Positions 49,177 to 57,941 of a stretch of 64,000 bases of DNA are shown in pieces. Position numbers and translations under genes: made by a program. Below the pieces are notes generated by a model. It saw only the letters and a list, made by a program, of their open reading frames with translations. It was not told where the DNA came from and did no database searches. How positions within the stretch are numbered: the stretch's first letter is position 1; the number at the start of each line of letters is the position of its first letter. This DNA comes from Dokdonella_A sp966248875 (GTDB taxonomy: Bacteria; Pseudomonadota; Gammaproteobacteria; Xanthomonadales; Rhodanobacteraceae). The DNA lies in assembly GCA_966248875.1 (NCBI GenBank), contig CBINBI010000010.1, positions 4,148 to 68,147 on the forward strand, written 5' to 3'.

Positions 49177-51477
49177 TTACTCGCGCGGCGCCAGCGGAAC
49201 CTGCGCGCGGATCTGCGCCTCGACGCAGGCCAGCGCCGTCATGTTGAACACGCGGCGCACCGTCGCCGCCGGGGTCAGCACGTGCGCCGGCTTCGCGGAA
49301 CCCATCAGGATCGGCCCGAGCACGACGCCGTCGGTCATCGCGCGCACAATGTTGAACGCGATGTTGGCCGCGTCCATGTTCGGGCAGACGAACAGGTTGG
49401 CGCTGCCCTTGAGGCGCGAATGGGGAAACAGCCGGTTGCGCACGTCCTCGTTCAGCGCCGTGTCGGCGTGCATCTCGCCCTCGACCTCGACGTTCGGCAT
49501 GCGCTCCCGCAGGATCTCGACGACGCGGCGCATCTTGGCCGCGCTTGCGTTGTCGTGGCTGCCGAAGTTCGAGTGCGAGAGCACCGCGACCTTCGGCGTG
49601 ATGCCGAACAGCCGAAGCCGCACGATGGCCTGCTGCGCGGCCTCGGCGAGGCGCTCGGCGTCGGGCTCGACGGCGACGTGCGTGTCGACGAAGAACCAGA
49701 CGCCCTTGTCGTTGAACACGGCGGTCATCGCCGCGAAATGTTGCACGCCCTCGTCCATCGGCAGGATGCCGTTGAGATACGCAAGCTTCTTCTGGTAGCG
49801 GCCGACGAGGCCGCAGATCAGCGCGTCGGCCTCGCCGCGGCGGAGCATCAGGCCGGCGATGACCGTCGCGCGCGAACGCACGATCGCCTTCGCGCTGTCC
49901 GGCGTCACCCCGCGCCGCTGCATCAGCTCGTGGTACAGCGTCCAGTAGTCCTTGAAGCGCGGATCGCTCTCGATGTTGCAGAGCTCGAAATCGACACCGG
50001 GCCGCAAGCGCAGGCTGAGGCGCTGGATGCGCTGCTCGATCACCGCCGGACGGCCGATCAGGATCGGCTGTGCGGTGCCTTCGTCGACGACGTTCTGCAC
50101 CGCGCGCAACACGGTCTCTTCCTCGCCCTCGGCGTAGACGACCCGCTTCGGATCGGCCTTCGCGCGCGCGAACACCGGCTTCATGAGCAGCGTGGTGCGG
50201 AACACGAAGGCGTTGAGCTTCTCGTGATACGCGCGCAGATCCTCGATCGGCCGCGTCGCGACGCCGGAATCCATCGCGGCTTTCGCCACCGCCGGCGCGA
50301 GCTGCACGAGCAGACGCGGATCGAACGGCTGCGGAATGAGGTAATCCGGCCCGAACGACAGCATCTGGCCGCCGTAGTCACGCGCGGCGACGTCGCTCGA
50401 CTCGCGCCGCGCGAGTTCGGCGATCGCGTGCACGCAGGCGATCTTCATCGCCTCGTTGATGGTGGTCGCGCCGACGTCGAGCGCGCCGCGGAAGATGTAC
50501 GGAAAGCAGAGCGCGTTGTTGACCTGGTTCGGATAATCCGAGCGGCCGGTCGCGATGATGCAGTCGGGCCGCACCGCGCGTGCCTCTTCCGGCAGGATCT
50601 CCGGTGTCGGATTGGCCAGCGCGAGAATGATCGGCCGCTCCGCCATGCGCGCGACCATCTCCGGCTTCAGCACGCCCGGTGCCGACAGGCCGAGAAAGAG
50701 ATCGGCGCCGTCGATGATCTCGCCGAGCGTCCGCGCGCTCGTTTCGCGCGCGTAGCGGCACTTGTTCTCGTCCATCTCCTCGGCGCGGCCCTTGTAGACC
50801 ACGCCGAGCCGGTCGGCGACCCAGACGTTCTCCGGCTTCACGCCGAGGCTGACCAGCATGTCGAGGCAGGCGATACCGGCGGCGCCGGCGCCGGTCGAGA
50901 CGAGCTTGATCGCGCCGATGTTCTTGCCGGCGACGCGCAGCGCATTCAGCACGGCCGCGCCGACGATGATCGCGGTGCCGTGCTGATCGTCGTGGAACAC
51001 CGGGATCTTCATGCGCTGGCGCAGCTTCTTCTCGACCTCGAAGCACTCCGGCGCCTTGATGTCCTCGAGGTTGATGCCGCCGAAGGTCGGCTCGAGGCTG
51101 GCGATGATGTCGACCAGCTTGTCGGGGTCGTGCTCGGCGATCTCGACGTCGAAGACGTCGATGCCGGCGAACTTCTGGAACAGCATGCCCTTGCCTTCCA
51201 TGACCGGCTTGGCCGCCAGCGGGCCGATGTCGCCGAGGCCGAGCACCGCGGTGCCGTTCGTGATCACCGCGACGAGATTGCCGCGCGCCGTCAGCGTGGC
51301 GACTTCGCCGGGATCGCGCACGATCTCCTCGCACGCGGCGGCGACACCGGGTGAGTATGCGAGGGAAAGCTCGCGCTGCGTGACGACGGGTTTGGTCGGC
51401 GTGACCCTGATCTTTCCGGCCGGCGCCTTGCGGTGGTACTCGAGCGCGGCCTTCTTGAGTTCTTCGATGGTGGACAT
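49177..51477 (-). CDS. maeB: NADP-type malic enzyme with C-terminal phosphotransacetylase-like domain
   Basis: Oxidative decarboxylation of malate to pyruvate. The 766-residue protein has the MaeB layout. The N-terminal malic domain (1-~420) shows RELSLAYSPGVAAACEEI, GTAVLGLGDIGPLAAKPVMEG, PVFHDDQHGTAIIVGAA, STGAGAAGIACLDML and LALANPTPEI. The C-terminal PTA/PTB-like domain (about 430-760) is regulatory rather than catalytic in known MaeB proteins. ATG 51477 is chosen over an in-frame ATG 16 codons upstream since it starts the conserved MSTIEELKKAALEYH. Divergent from the sigma/kinase pair. Confidence 0.94.
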   Translation of the reverse strand: MSTIEELKKAALEYHRKAPAGKIRVTPTKPVVTQRELSLAYSPGVAAACEEIVRDPGEVATLTARGNLVAVITNGTAVLGLGDIGPLAAKPVMEGKGMLFQKFAGIDVFDVEIAEHDPDKLVDIIASLEPTFGGINLEDIKAPECFEVEKKLRQRMKIPVFHDDQHGTAIIVGAAVLNALRVAGKNIGAIKLVSTGAGAAGIACLDMLVSLGVKPENVWVADRLGVVYKGRAEEMDENKCRYARETSARTLGEIIDGADLFLGLSAPGVLKPEMVARMAERPIILALANPTPEILPEEARAVRPDCIIATGRSDYPNQVNNALCFPYIFRGALDVGATTINEAMKIACVHAIAELARRESSDVAARDYGGQMLSFGPDYLIPQPFDPRLLVQLAPAVAKAAMDSGVATRPIEDLRAYHEKLNAFVFRTTLLMKPVFARAKADPKRVVYAEGEEETVLRAVQNVVDEGTAQPILIGRPAVIEQRIQRLSLRLRPGVDFELCNIESDPRFKDYWTLYHELMQRRGVTPDSAKAIVRSRATVIAGLMLRRGEADALICGLVGRYQKKLAYLNGILPMDEGVQHFAAMTAVFNDKGVWFFVDTHVAVEPDAERLAEAAQQAIVRLRLFGITPKVAVLSHSNFGSHDNASAAKMRRVVEILRERMPNVEVEGEMHADTALNEDVRNRLFPHSRLKGSANLFVCPNMDAANIAFNIVRAMTDGVVLGPILMGSAKPAHVLTPAATVRRVFNMTALACVEAQIRAQVPLAPRE

Positions 51478-51638
51478 GTGTGAGGGCTGGAAGGAGCCCG
51501 TCCGGCGCGTCCGGAGAGCGGCCACGACTATAGCATCGCGGCCCGCGCCGGAGCCCGATGACGCGAGGGCTTTCCATCAACTGCGCTCCGGCTTGCCGCA
51601 TGCGCCGGTTGCATGGCACCGTAGCCGTCGGGGGAGAC

Positions 51639-52195
51639 GTGACCGACATCACCGCCATGCTGGGGAAGGCGCGCAGCGGAGACCGTGCTGCGACGGATGC
51701 GCTGTTCGCCTCGCTATACGGCGAGCTGCGCCGGATCGCGGCCGGTCAGCTGCGCGGCGAAAGCCGCGAGCACGCGACCTCGCTCGTGCACGAAGCCTAC
51801 GAGAAGTTCATCCAGCACGGCGCGCTCGATGTCGCCGACCGCGAGCACTTCTTCGCGGTCGCCGCGCGGGCGATGCGCCAGATCGTCATCGACCACGTAC
51901 GCTCGCGCGGCGCGCAGCGTCGTGGCGGAGGCGACGGCGTCGCGCCGATCGAGACGACGGCGCTCGAAGTCGCCGCGCAGGGCCGCGACGAGGATGTGCT
52001 CGCGCTCGACGCGGCGCTCGGCCGTCTCGCCGAGACCGATGCCGCGCTCGCGCAGATCGTGGAGCTGCGTTTCTACGGCGGGCTCGAGCTCGCCGAAATC
52101 GCCGTGCTGCGCGACCGCTCGGAGCGCTCGCTCAAGCGCGACTGGCGGCGCGCGCGCGCCTTCCTGTATCGAGAGCTCGGAGGCACGGCGAATGA
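51639..52195 (+). CDS. ECF sigma factor (TIGR02999-like) with an apparent frameshift near its end
   Basis: An extracytoplasmic-function sigma factor of about 185 residues. Sigma region 2 shows FASLYGELRRIAAGQLRGE, LVHEAYEKF and REHFFAVAARAMRQIVIDHV; region 4 shows ELRFYGGLELAEIAVLRDRS ending KRDWRRARAFLYREL. The GTG at 51639 begins the family pattern TDITAMLGKARSGDR. In the observed frame no stop follows the sigma sequence and it runs about 710 nt into the kinase gene. A one-base loss near 52178 would instead end the protein LGRHGE at a TGA that overlaps the kinase ATG. The end coordinate assumes that repair. Partnered with the kinase downstream. Confidence 0.75.
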
Positions 52196-55110
52196 CGCAG
52201 CCGACGGACCGCTGGCAACGCATCTCGGCCTGGTTCGACGAGCTCGTCGAGCTCGATCCTGCCGCGCGCGCCGGGCGCCTGGCGGCGATCGCGGCCGACG
52301 ATCCCGCCGCCGCCGCCGAGGTCGCAGCGCTGCTCGAAGCCGATGCGCGCGAGGAAGGCTTGCTCGAAGGCGGCGCAGCGTGGGCGGTTCCGACACTCGT
52401 CATCGACGGCAGCGCCGCGCCGTCCGACGGACGCGTGGGGCCGTACCGGCTGCTCGAGGCCATCGGCGAAGGCGGCATGGGCACGGTGTTCCTCGCCGAG
52501 CGCGGCGACGGCAGCTACGAGGCGAGAGTCGCGGTGAAGCTGATCAAGCGCGGCATGGACTCGGCCGCCATCGTGCGCCGCTTCCTGCACGAGCGGCGCA
52601 TCCTTGCGCGGCTCGCGCATCCCAACATCGTGCGCCTGCTCGACGGCGGGCTCAGCGCGGACGCGCGGCCGTACTACGCGATGGAATACGTCGATGGCCG
52701 CTCCATCACCGAGCATGCAGCCGCCGGGAAGCTCGGCGTCCGCGAACGCGTGGCGCTCGTCGCGAAGGTCGCCGACGCGGTAGCGTACGCGCACGCGCAG
52801 CTCGTCGTGCATCGCGATCTCAAGCCGTCGAACGTGCTCGTCGACGCGCAGCACGAGCCGCACGTGCTCGACTTCGGCATCGCCAAGCTTCTCGAGGACA
52901 GCGGTGATGCCGGGCTGACATCGACCGGCATGCGCGTGCTGTCGCCCGCCTACGCCGCGCCGGAGCAGGTGCTGGGCGAGCCGGTCGGTACCGCGACCGA
53001 CGTCTACGCGCTGGGGCTCATGCTCTGCGAGCTGCTCGTCGGCGAGCTGCCGCGGCGGCGGCGCGGCACGAATCCGCAGCAGCTCGCACGGGAAGTCGTC
53101 CATGAAACCGCCGAGCGGGCGAGCACGCTCGCCGCGCGGATGTCCCCGGCACGCGCCGCGGAGCTCTACGGCAACGAGTCGGCACCGGCAACGCTCGCTC
53201 GGACATTGGCCGGCGACATCGATCTCATCATCGCGACCGCTCTGCGCCGCGAGCCTGCACGCCGCTATCCGACCGCGGCCGCGTTCGCCGACGACCTGAA
53301 GCGCTGGCTCGATCGCCGCCCGATCACCGCGCGCGGCGATTCGCGCGCCTATCGCCTGCGCACGTTCGTGCGCCGGCATCGGCTCGGGGTGGCCGCGTCG
53401 GCGCTCGTCGCGCTGTCGCTCGCGATCGGGCTCGGCTTCGCGCTGTGGCAGGCTCATCGCGCCGAGGAAGCGGCCCGGCGGGCCGATGCCGAACGTGCTC
53501 TCGCCGAACGCCAGCTCGCGCGCACCGAGCGCGTCAAGGATTTCATCCTCGCGCTGTTCCGCGAACAGGACCCGATCGCGCGCGCGAAGGCGCAGGCGCG
53601 CACGCCTGTCGAACTGATCCGCGAAGGCGTCGCAGCCGTCGAGGGCCCGCTCGCGGCCGAGCCGGAGCTGCAGGCCGATCTCCTGCGCGACCTCGGCGAG
53701 ATCCAGCTGAACCTCGACGACCGCGCCGGCGCCGAGGCGACCCTGAAACACGCGCTCGACCTGCAGACGAAGCTCGGAGGCGAAGCAGCGCGAGCGACGG
53801 CCGAGACGCTCGCGTGGTACGCCGACGCGGTCTACGCGACCGGCGACATCGAAAAGGCAAGGACGCTGTTCCAGGACGGCGTCGCGCGCCTGCGCGCCAC
53901 GCACGGCCCGGACCATCAGAAAACCGCGCACGCGGAGTCGCGTCTCGCCGCGCTCGAGATGGTCGCCGGGCGCTACGACGAAGCCGAGCGACTCGCGCGC
54001 CATGCGATCGCCGTGTACCGCACGACCTACGGCGCCGAGGCGTCCGAAGTCGCGCCGATGCTCGGCCAGCTCGGCAACATCCAGCAGGAGACCGGCCACC
54101 TCGCCGAAGCGCTCGACACCTACGCCGAAGCGCTCGCGATCGTGACGCGCATCGACGGCGGCGAGCACGTGCGCACGGTCACGCTGCGCGCACGCACCGG
54201 CGACGTCGAACGCTCGCTGCGCCGCTTCGACGACGCGCTGGCGAGCTACGAGACGGCGCTGCGCATCGAGCGCGCGCAGCTGCCGCCGGATCACGCGATC
54301 ATAGGCGGCACGTTGCTCCGCCTGGGCGATCTCCAGCGTCGCATGCGCCGCTACGAAGACGCCGACCGATCGTTCAGCGAATCGCTCGCGATCCTCCGCA
54401 AGGGCACGCTCTCGGGCCAGTACGCGCAGGCCCTGCAGTTCCACGCCGACCTCGCGCGCGCGCAGGGGCGTGTCGACGTCGCAATCGAGCGCTACCGCGC
54501 ATCGTTCGAGGCGTTCCGCAAGACCGTCGGCGATGGCGTCTATACGTGGCTCACGGCGCTCAAGCTCGTCGAAGGGCTCATCGATGCAGGCCGCCTCGAC
54601 GAAGCCGAGCCGATCGCGGTCGACGCGGTGGCGAAGCTCCAACGCGTGTCCGGCGACAACGATTACGATGTCGCGTACACATCGAGCGTGATGGGCGATC
54701 TTCGCCGCGCGCAGGGCCGCTACGCCGAGGCGGCAGCGCTGTTCCGCACGAATCTCGCGCTGCTCGCGAAGATCTATGGCGAGGCGCACAGCGAAGTCGC
54801 GCAGGCGCGCGTCTCGCTCGCGGGCTGCCTCATTGCGCTCCGCGAAGAGGCGGGCCAGCGCGAAGCCGCCGCGCTGCTCGAAACCGCGAAGACCGCGCTC
54901 GAAGCGCCGGCCGTCAGGGACGACGGCGGCACCGAGCGCTTCCTCGGCGCGCTCTATCTCGAGCGTGCGACCCTGCGGCGGGATACCGGCGACACCGCCG
55001 GCGCACGCAGTGACATCACCGATGCGATCCGGCGCCTGCAGGCGCCCGCCGATGCGCGCACGCTCAGACGCGCGCAAACGGTCGGACGCTCGCTCGCCGT
55101 GCGCGCCTGA
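52192..55110 (+). CDS. Membrane Ser/Thr protein kinase with TPR-like repeats
   Basis: A 972-residue Hanks-type kinase. A roughly 80-residue N-terminal extension (MTQPTDRWQRISAWFDELVE) precedes the catalytic domain: GEGGMGTVFLAERG, VAVKLIKRG, HRDLKPSNVLVD, LDFGIAKLLE and YAAPEQVLG. A transmembrane helix (LGVAASALVALSLAIGLGFAL, about 398-418) and coiled-coil linker lead to a long TPR-12-like helical half with repeated YDEAERLARHAIAVY, LAEALDTYAEALAI-type units. The start overlaps the probable sigma-factor stop in ATGA, so both are co-expressed. Its stop directly abuts the convergent stop of the next gene (TGATCA). Confidence 0.9.
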   Translation: MTQPTDRWQRISAWFDELVELDPAARAGRLAAIAADDPAAAAEVAALLEADAREEGLLEGGAAWAVPTLVIDGSAAPSDGRVGPYRLLEAIGEGGMGTVFLAERGDGSYEARVAVKLIKRGMDSAAIVRRFLHERRILARLAHPNIVRLLDGGLSADARPYYAMEYVDGRSITEHAAAGKLGVRERVALVAKVADAVAYAHAQLVVHRDLKPSNVLVDAQHEPHVLDFGIAKLLEDSGDAGLTSTGMRVLSPAYAAPEQVLGEPVGTATDVYALGLMLCELLVGELPRRRRGTNPQQLAREVVHETAERASTLAARMSPARAAELYGNESAPATLARTLAGDIDLIIATALRREPARRYPTAAAFADDLKRWLDRRPITARGDSRAYRLRTFVRRHRLGVAASALVALSLAIGLGFALWQAHRAEEAARRADAERALAERQLARTERVKDFILALFREQDPIARAKAQARTPVELIREGVAAVEGPLAAEPELQADLLRDLGEIQLNLDDRAGAEATLKHALDLQTKLGGEAARATAETLAWYADAVYATGDIEKARTLFQDGVARLRATHGPDHQKTAHAESRLAALEMVAGRYDEAERLARHAIAVYRTTYGAEASEVAPMLGQLGNIQQETGHLAEALDTYAEALAIVTRIDGGEHVRTVTLRARTGDVERSLRRFDDALASYETALRIERAQLPPDHAIIGGTLLRLGDLQRRMRRYEDADRSFSESLAILRKGTLSGQYAQALQFHADLARAQGRVDVAIERYRASFEAFRKTVGDGVYTWLTALKLVEGLIDAGRLDEAEPIAVDAVAKLQRVSGDNDYDVAYTSSVMGDLRRAQGRYAEAAALFRTNLALLAKIYGEAHSEVAQARVSLAGCLIALREEAGQREAAALLETAKTALEAPAVRDDGGTERFLGALYLERATLRRDTGDTAGARSDITDAIRRLQAPADARTLRRAQTVGRSLAVRA

Positions 55111-56787
55111 TCACCACGGCGAGCAGATCACGCTCTCGAAGCCGTCGGCGTGGATCGCATCACCGGCGGCAATGCCGTCCCCTTCGAGGTCCGAGCGCGC
55201 GAAACCCTCCGGCGCGTCGTCGGCCGAGAACCGCAACAGCAGCGCCGATGCGCGCCGCTCGGCGAAGAGGGGCTGGAACGCAGCATCGACCGAGCAGCTC
55301 TGCCCCGGCGCCAGCGCCGCGTCGGCGAGACACGTGCCGCGATAGAGCACGAAGTCGTCGCCCGAGGATTCGAAGCTCGTGATCGTCGCGGGCAGCGTGC
55401 CGGTGTTGCTGGCCGTGAAATGGACGGCGCCGGAGCTCGCCTCGACGGCGGTCTCGGGATAGACGCACGCCGTCTTGTCGAACTCGACGCGCGAGAACGG
55501 CACGTCGGGCACGCCGGCTGCGTGCAGCAGCGCGAAGACACGCGCGGACGCCGAATCGTGCACCGTGTCGTGGAAGCCCACGATCAGCGGATAATCGTGC
55601 GGAACCAGCACGCCAGGCGGCGTGTAGGTGACATCGGTCGTGCACGCCGCGCCGGGCGCGAGCACGGCGCCCGTACAGGTTTCCGCGACGAGCTGGAACT
55701 GCGAGTTGCCGATGCTCGGCCCCGTCACTTCGATCGTGTCGGGCATGAGGTTCGTCAGCGTGAAGCGCTGCGGCGCGCTCGTGGTGCCGACGAGCACGTC
55801 GCCGAAGTCGAACGGGTTCGGGCTCAGCATCGCCGGTGCGGGGTCCGCAGGCTGCACGATCTGCGCGACCTGCAGCGATACGCAGTCGTGCTCGAGGCTG
55901 TAGCGGACCTTCGTCGGATAGCGCTTCGACGGCCCGAACAGCGGCGTCAGCGGGAACCGGCGGATGTCCCAGAGTCCCGGCCCCGTCGCGTTGCGCGGGT
56001 GATCGAGCATCGGAACGCTGGTGCCGGGCCAGAGCTCGAGCCCGTCGTAGAGCCCGTCGAACCGGAGATCCATGTCGGACAGGTCCTGCACCGGTGGCGG
56101 CGCCGTCCAGTGCAGCAGGCCGTCGCTGAGCAGCTCCTGACCATCGGAAACGTGCAGCAGCGCCTCGACGGTGCCGCCGGCATAGTCGACGTACGGCTCG
56201 AACACGAACTCCTCGGTGTCGCTCTGCATGCCTTCGTACTGCGTGACGCGGACGTCGTTCGCCGCGTTGCCGTCGTCGAAGTAGACGATCAGCGAAAGAC
56301 CGTTCGCGCTGTGGCCCGGCTTGTCGGCGAGGCCGGCGAACGTGTAGTCGCCGTTGCCGCGCGCAGCGACGCGCGCCGTGACGTCGGCGCGATAGAGCGC
56401 CGCGCTCGGCGGCTGCGGGTCCGTCGGCCAGCAGTCGTTGCTGCCGAAGCCGGCGACGCGCGTGCCGGTGACCGGCACGCCGTCGAACACGATGTCCGGA
56501 TTGTCGTAGTCGGCATCACCGCCGGTGAGACCGATCTCCGGCATCTCGATGTCGATGCCGTTCCAGTAGAGGAGCGCTAGCGTCACGGTGCCCGAGACGC
56601 CGTCGAGCGTCAGTGTGCCGGCACCGCCGCCGAGCGCGCCCGGCGCGCTGATGCCGCCGACGGCAGAGTTCACGTAGTCGGTGCGATCGAGCACGAGATA
56701 GGCATGCATCGCCGTGTTCGCATGCGCCGGCACCGCGGCGACGAGCGTGAAGACGAGCGACGATGCGATGGAACGTACCTGCAACAT
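55111..56787 (-). CDS. Exported ASH/Hydin-like domain protein with extended HADGFE tail
   Basis: A 558-residue exported protein (signal peptide 1-23, ending AHA, from ATG 56787 with a GAGAGAGG site). The N-terminal half is beta-rich with motifs such as LALLYWNGIDI and RADVTARVAARGNGDYTFAG. Then come two ASPM/SPD-2/Hydin-type units: FDFGDVLVGTTSAPQRFTLTN with ETCTGAVLAPGAACTTDVTY, and VHFTASNTGTLPATITSFES with CLADAALAPGQSCSVDAAF. The C-terminus reads GDAIHADGFESVICSPW, the shared tail followed by seven extra residues. The product may be a cell-surface structural protein. Confidence 0.75.
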   Translation of the reverse strand: MLQVRSIASSLVFTLVAAVPAHANTAMHAYLVLDRTDYVNSAVGGISAPGALGGGAGTLTLDGVSGTVTLALLYWNGIDIEMPEIGLTGGDADYDNPDIVFDGVPVTGTRVAGFGSNDCWPTDPQPPSAALYRADVTARVAARGNGDYTFAGLADKPGHSANGLSLIVYFDDGNAANDVRVTQYEGMQSDTEEFVFEPYVDYAGGTVEALLHVSDGQELLSDGLLHWTAPPPVQDLSDMDLRFDGLYDGLELWPGTSVPMLDHPRNATGPGLWDIRRFPLTPLFGPSKRYPTKVRYSLEHDCVSLQVAQIVQPADPAPAMLSPNPFDFGDVLVGTTSAPQRFTLTNLMPDTIEVTGPSIGNSQFQLVAETCTGAVLAPGAACTTDVTYTPPGVLVPHDYPLIVGFHDTVHDSASARVFALLHAAGVPDVPFSRVEFDKTACVYPETAVEASSGAVHFTASNTGTLPATITSFESSGDDFVLYRGTCLADAALAPGQSCSVDAAFQPLFAERRASALLLRFSADDAPEGFARSDLEGDGIAAGDAIHADGFESVICSPW

Positions 56788-56812
56788 GGCCTCTCTCCCC
56801 GCACGCGGCCGA

Positions 56813-57739
56813 TCACTCGGGATAACTGACGGTCTCTTTGCCCGATACGTCCCAGGCATCGCCCTCTTTCGTCAGCAGCACCGCGCCGCGCTCGATCCAG
56901 CCGCTGCCGTTGCGGCCTTCGAACGTGAGCGCCGCATCGTCGCCGAGACGGTAGCCGCCGCGGACCTTGACGTCGCGCAACATGCGCTGCGATTGCGCGA
57001 CGAGCTTCCTCTGGCGCTGCTCCTTCGCGATCGGCTTGCCGTCGTAGCCTTTGTCGGCGAACACGATCTGCGACCAGCGGCCGCCGGCGCGCATCGCGGC
57101 ATCGGGGTCCTTCGCGTCGACGGCCGCGGCCATCGCGCTCGTCGCGGCCACGAACGCGCGGCCCGGCTCGCCTCCGTCGGCCGGCAGCGCTTGCGCGGCC
57201 GTGGCCCAGTCCGTGCGGCGCGTGCCGATCGCGGGGTCGTAGATGCCGGCGGCAAAGAGGTCCCTGAGAATGTCCTCGTTGCTGCGCGCGCGTGCCTTCG
57301 CGAGCGACGCCGCGCCAGGCCGCATCACGGCGATGCGATAGGCGCCGCCGGTTTTGGCGTACGGCATCCTGAGCTCGCCCGAGCCCGAGCCGTCCTTGCT
57401 CGACTGGGTCACGACGACGACGCCTTCGGCCGCGATGGGTTCCGCGTCGATCGCCCTGGCGTCCTCCGTGAGCCCCTTGCGGAACTCGTCGTCGAGCGGC
57501 GCCACCTTCACCTTGCACTGCATGTCCGCCGCGCACCCGTAGACGACGTCGAAGTACGCGAAGCGTGCGTCTGCGGGCGCTCCGTCGATGTCGGATAGCG
57601 CGCGTGCCGCATCGAAATCGCCCGCATCGAGCGCTTTCTGCAACGCACCGGCGAGCGCGTCGGGACTGGACGGCGCGGCGCACGCGGACAGCGAACACGA
57701 CAACGCGAGCAACGGCAGCATTTTTTGGATGCGGGGCAT
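56813..57739 (-). CDS. Putative lipoprotein
   Basis: A 308-residue exported lipoprotein (LALSCSLSAC lipobox, Cys near residue 20). After a Ser/Pro-rich spacer it contains a helical segment (ALAGALQKALDAGDFDAARA), Cys residues that may pair (YGCAADMQCKVKV), and a repeated beta pattern toward the C-terminus (GGYRLGDDAALTFEGRNGSG). No family was recognised. AAAGGAG precedes ATG 57739. It lies 25 nt upstream of the ASH-domain gene in the same direction, so they may be one operon. Confidence 0.65.
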   Translation of the reverse strand: MPRIQKMLPLLALSCSLSACAAPSSPDALAGALQKALDAGDFDAARALSDIDGAPADARFAYFDVVYGCAADMQCKVKVAPLDDEFRKGLTEDARAIDAEPIAAEGVVVVTQSSKDGSGSGELRMPYAKTGGAYRIAVMRPGAASLAKARARSNEDILRDLFAAGIYDPAIGTRRTDWATAAQALPADGGEPGRAFVAATSAMAAAVDAKDPDAAMRAGGRWSQIVFADKGYDGKPIAKEQRQRKLVAQSQRMLRDVKVRGGYRLGDDAALTFEGRNGSGWIERGAVLLTKEGDAWDVSGKETVSYPE

Positions 57740-57941
57740 GATTCCGGACTCCTTTCGGTGATGGCACGCAGCGTGCCCTTGCCGAGATCCACGAAAGCGA
57801 GCGCCGTCGGGGGCCACGGCGCTCCGGATGTGCTTCTCCTTAGTCGCCTCCGGAAGGGCGAAAGCCGGCGCATGCCGGCCGGAGCCGGCCGTGGCCCCTG
57901 GCGCCGCCGTTCGACGTGGACCCGGGCAAGGAGGATTCGCC

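Noticed and set aside
52160..52195. Programmed -1 frameshift at the sigma/kinase junction
   Set aside because: No X-XXY-YYZ slippery sequence or obvious downstream pseudoknot; a base loss or error is simpler.
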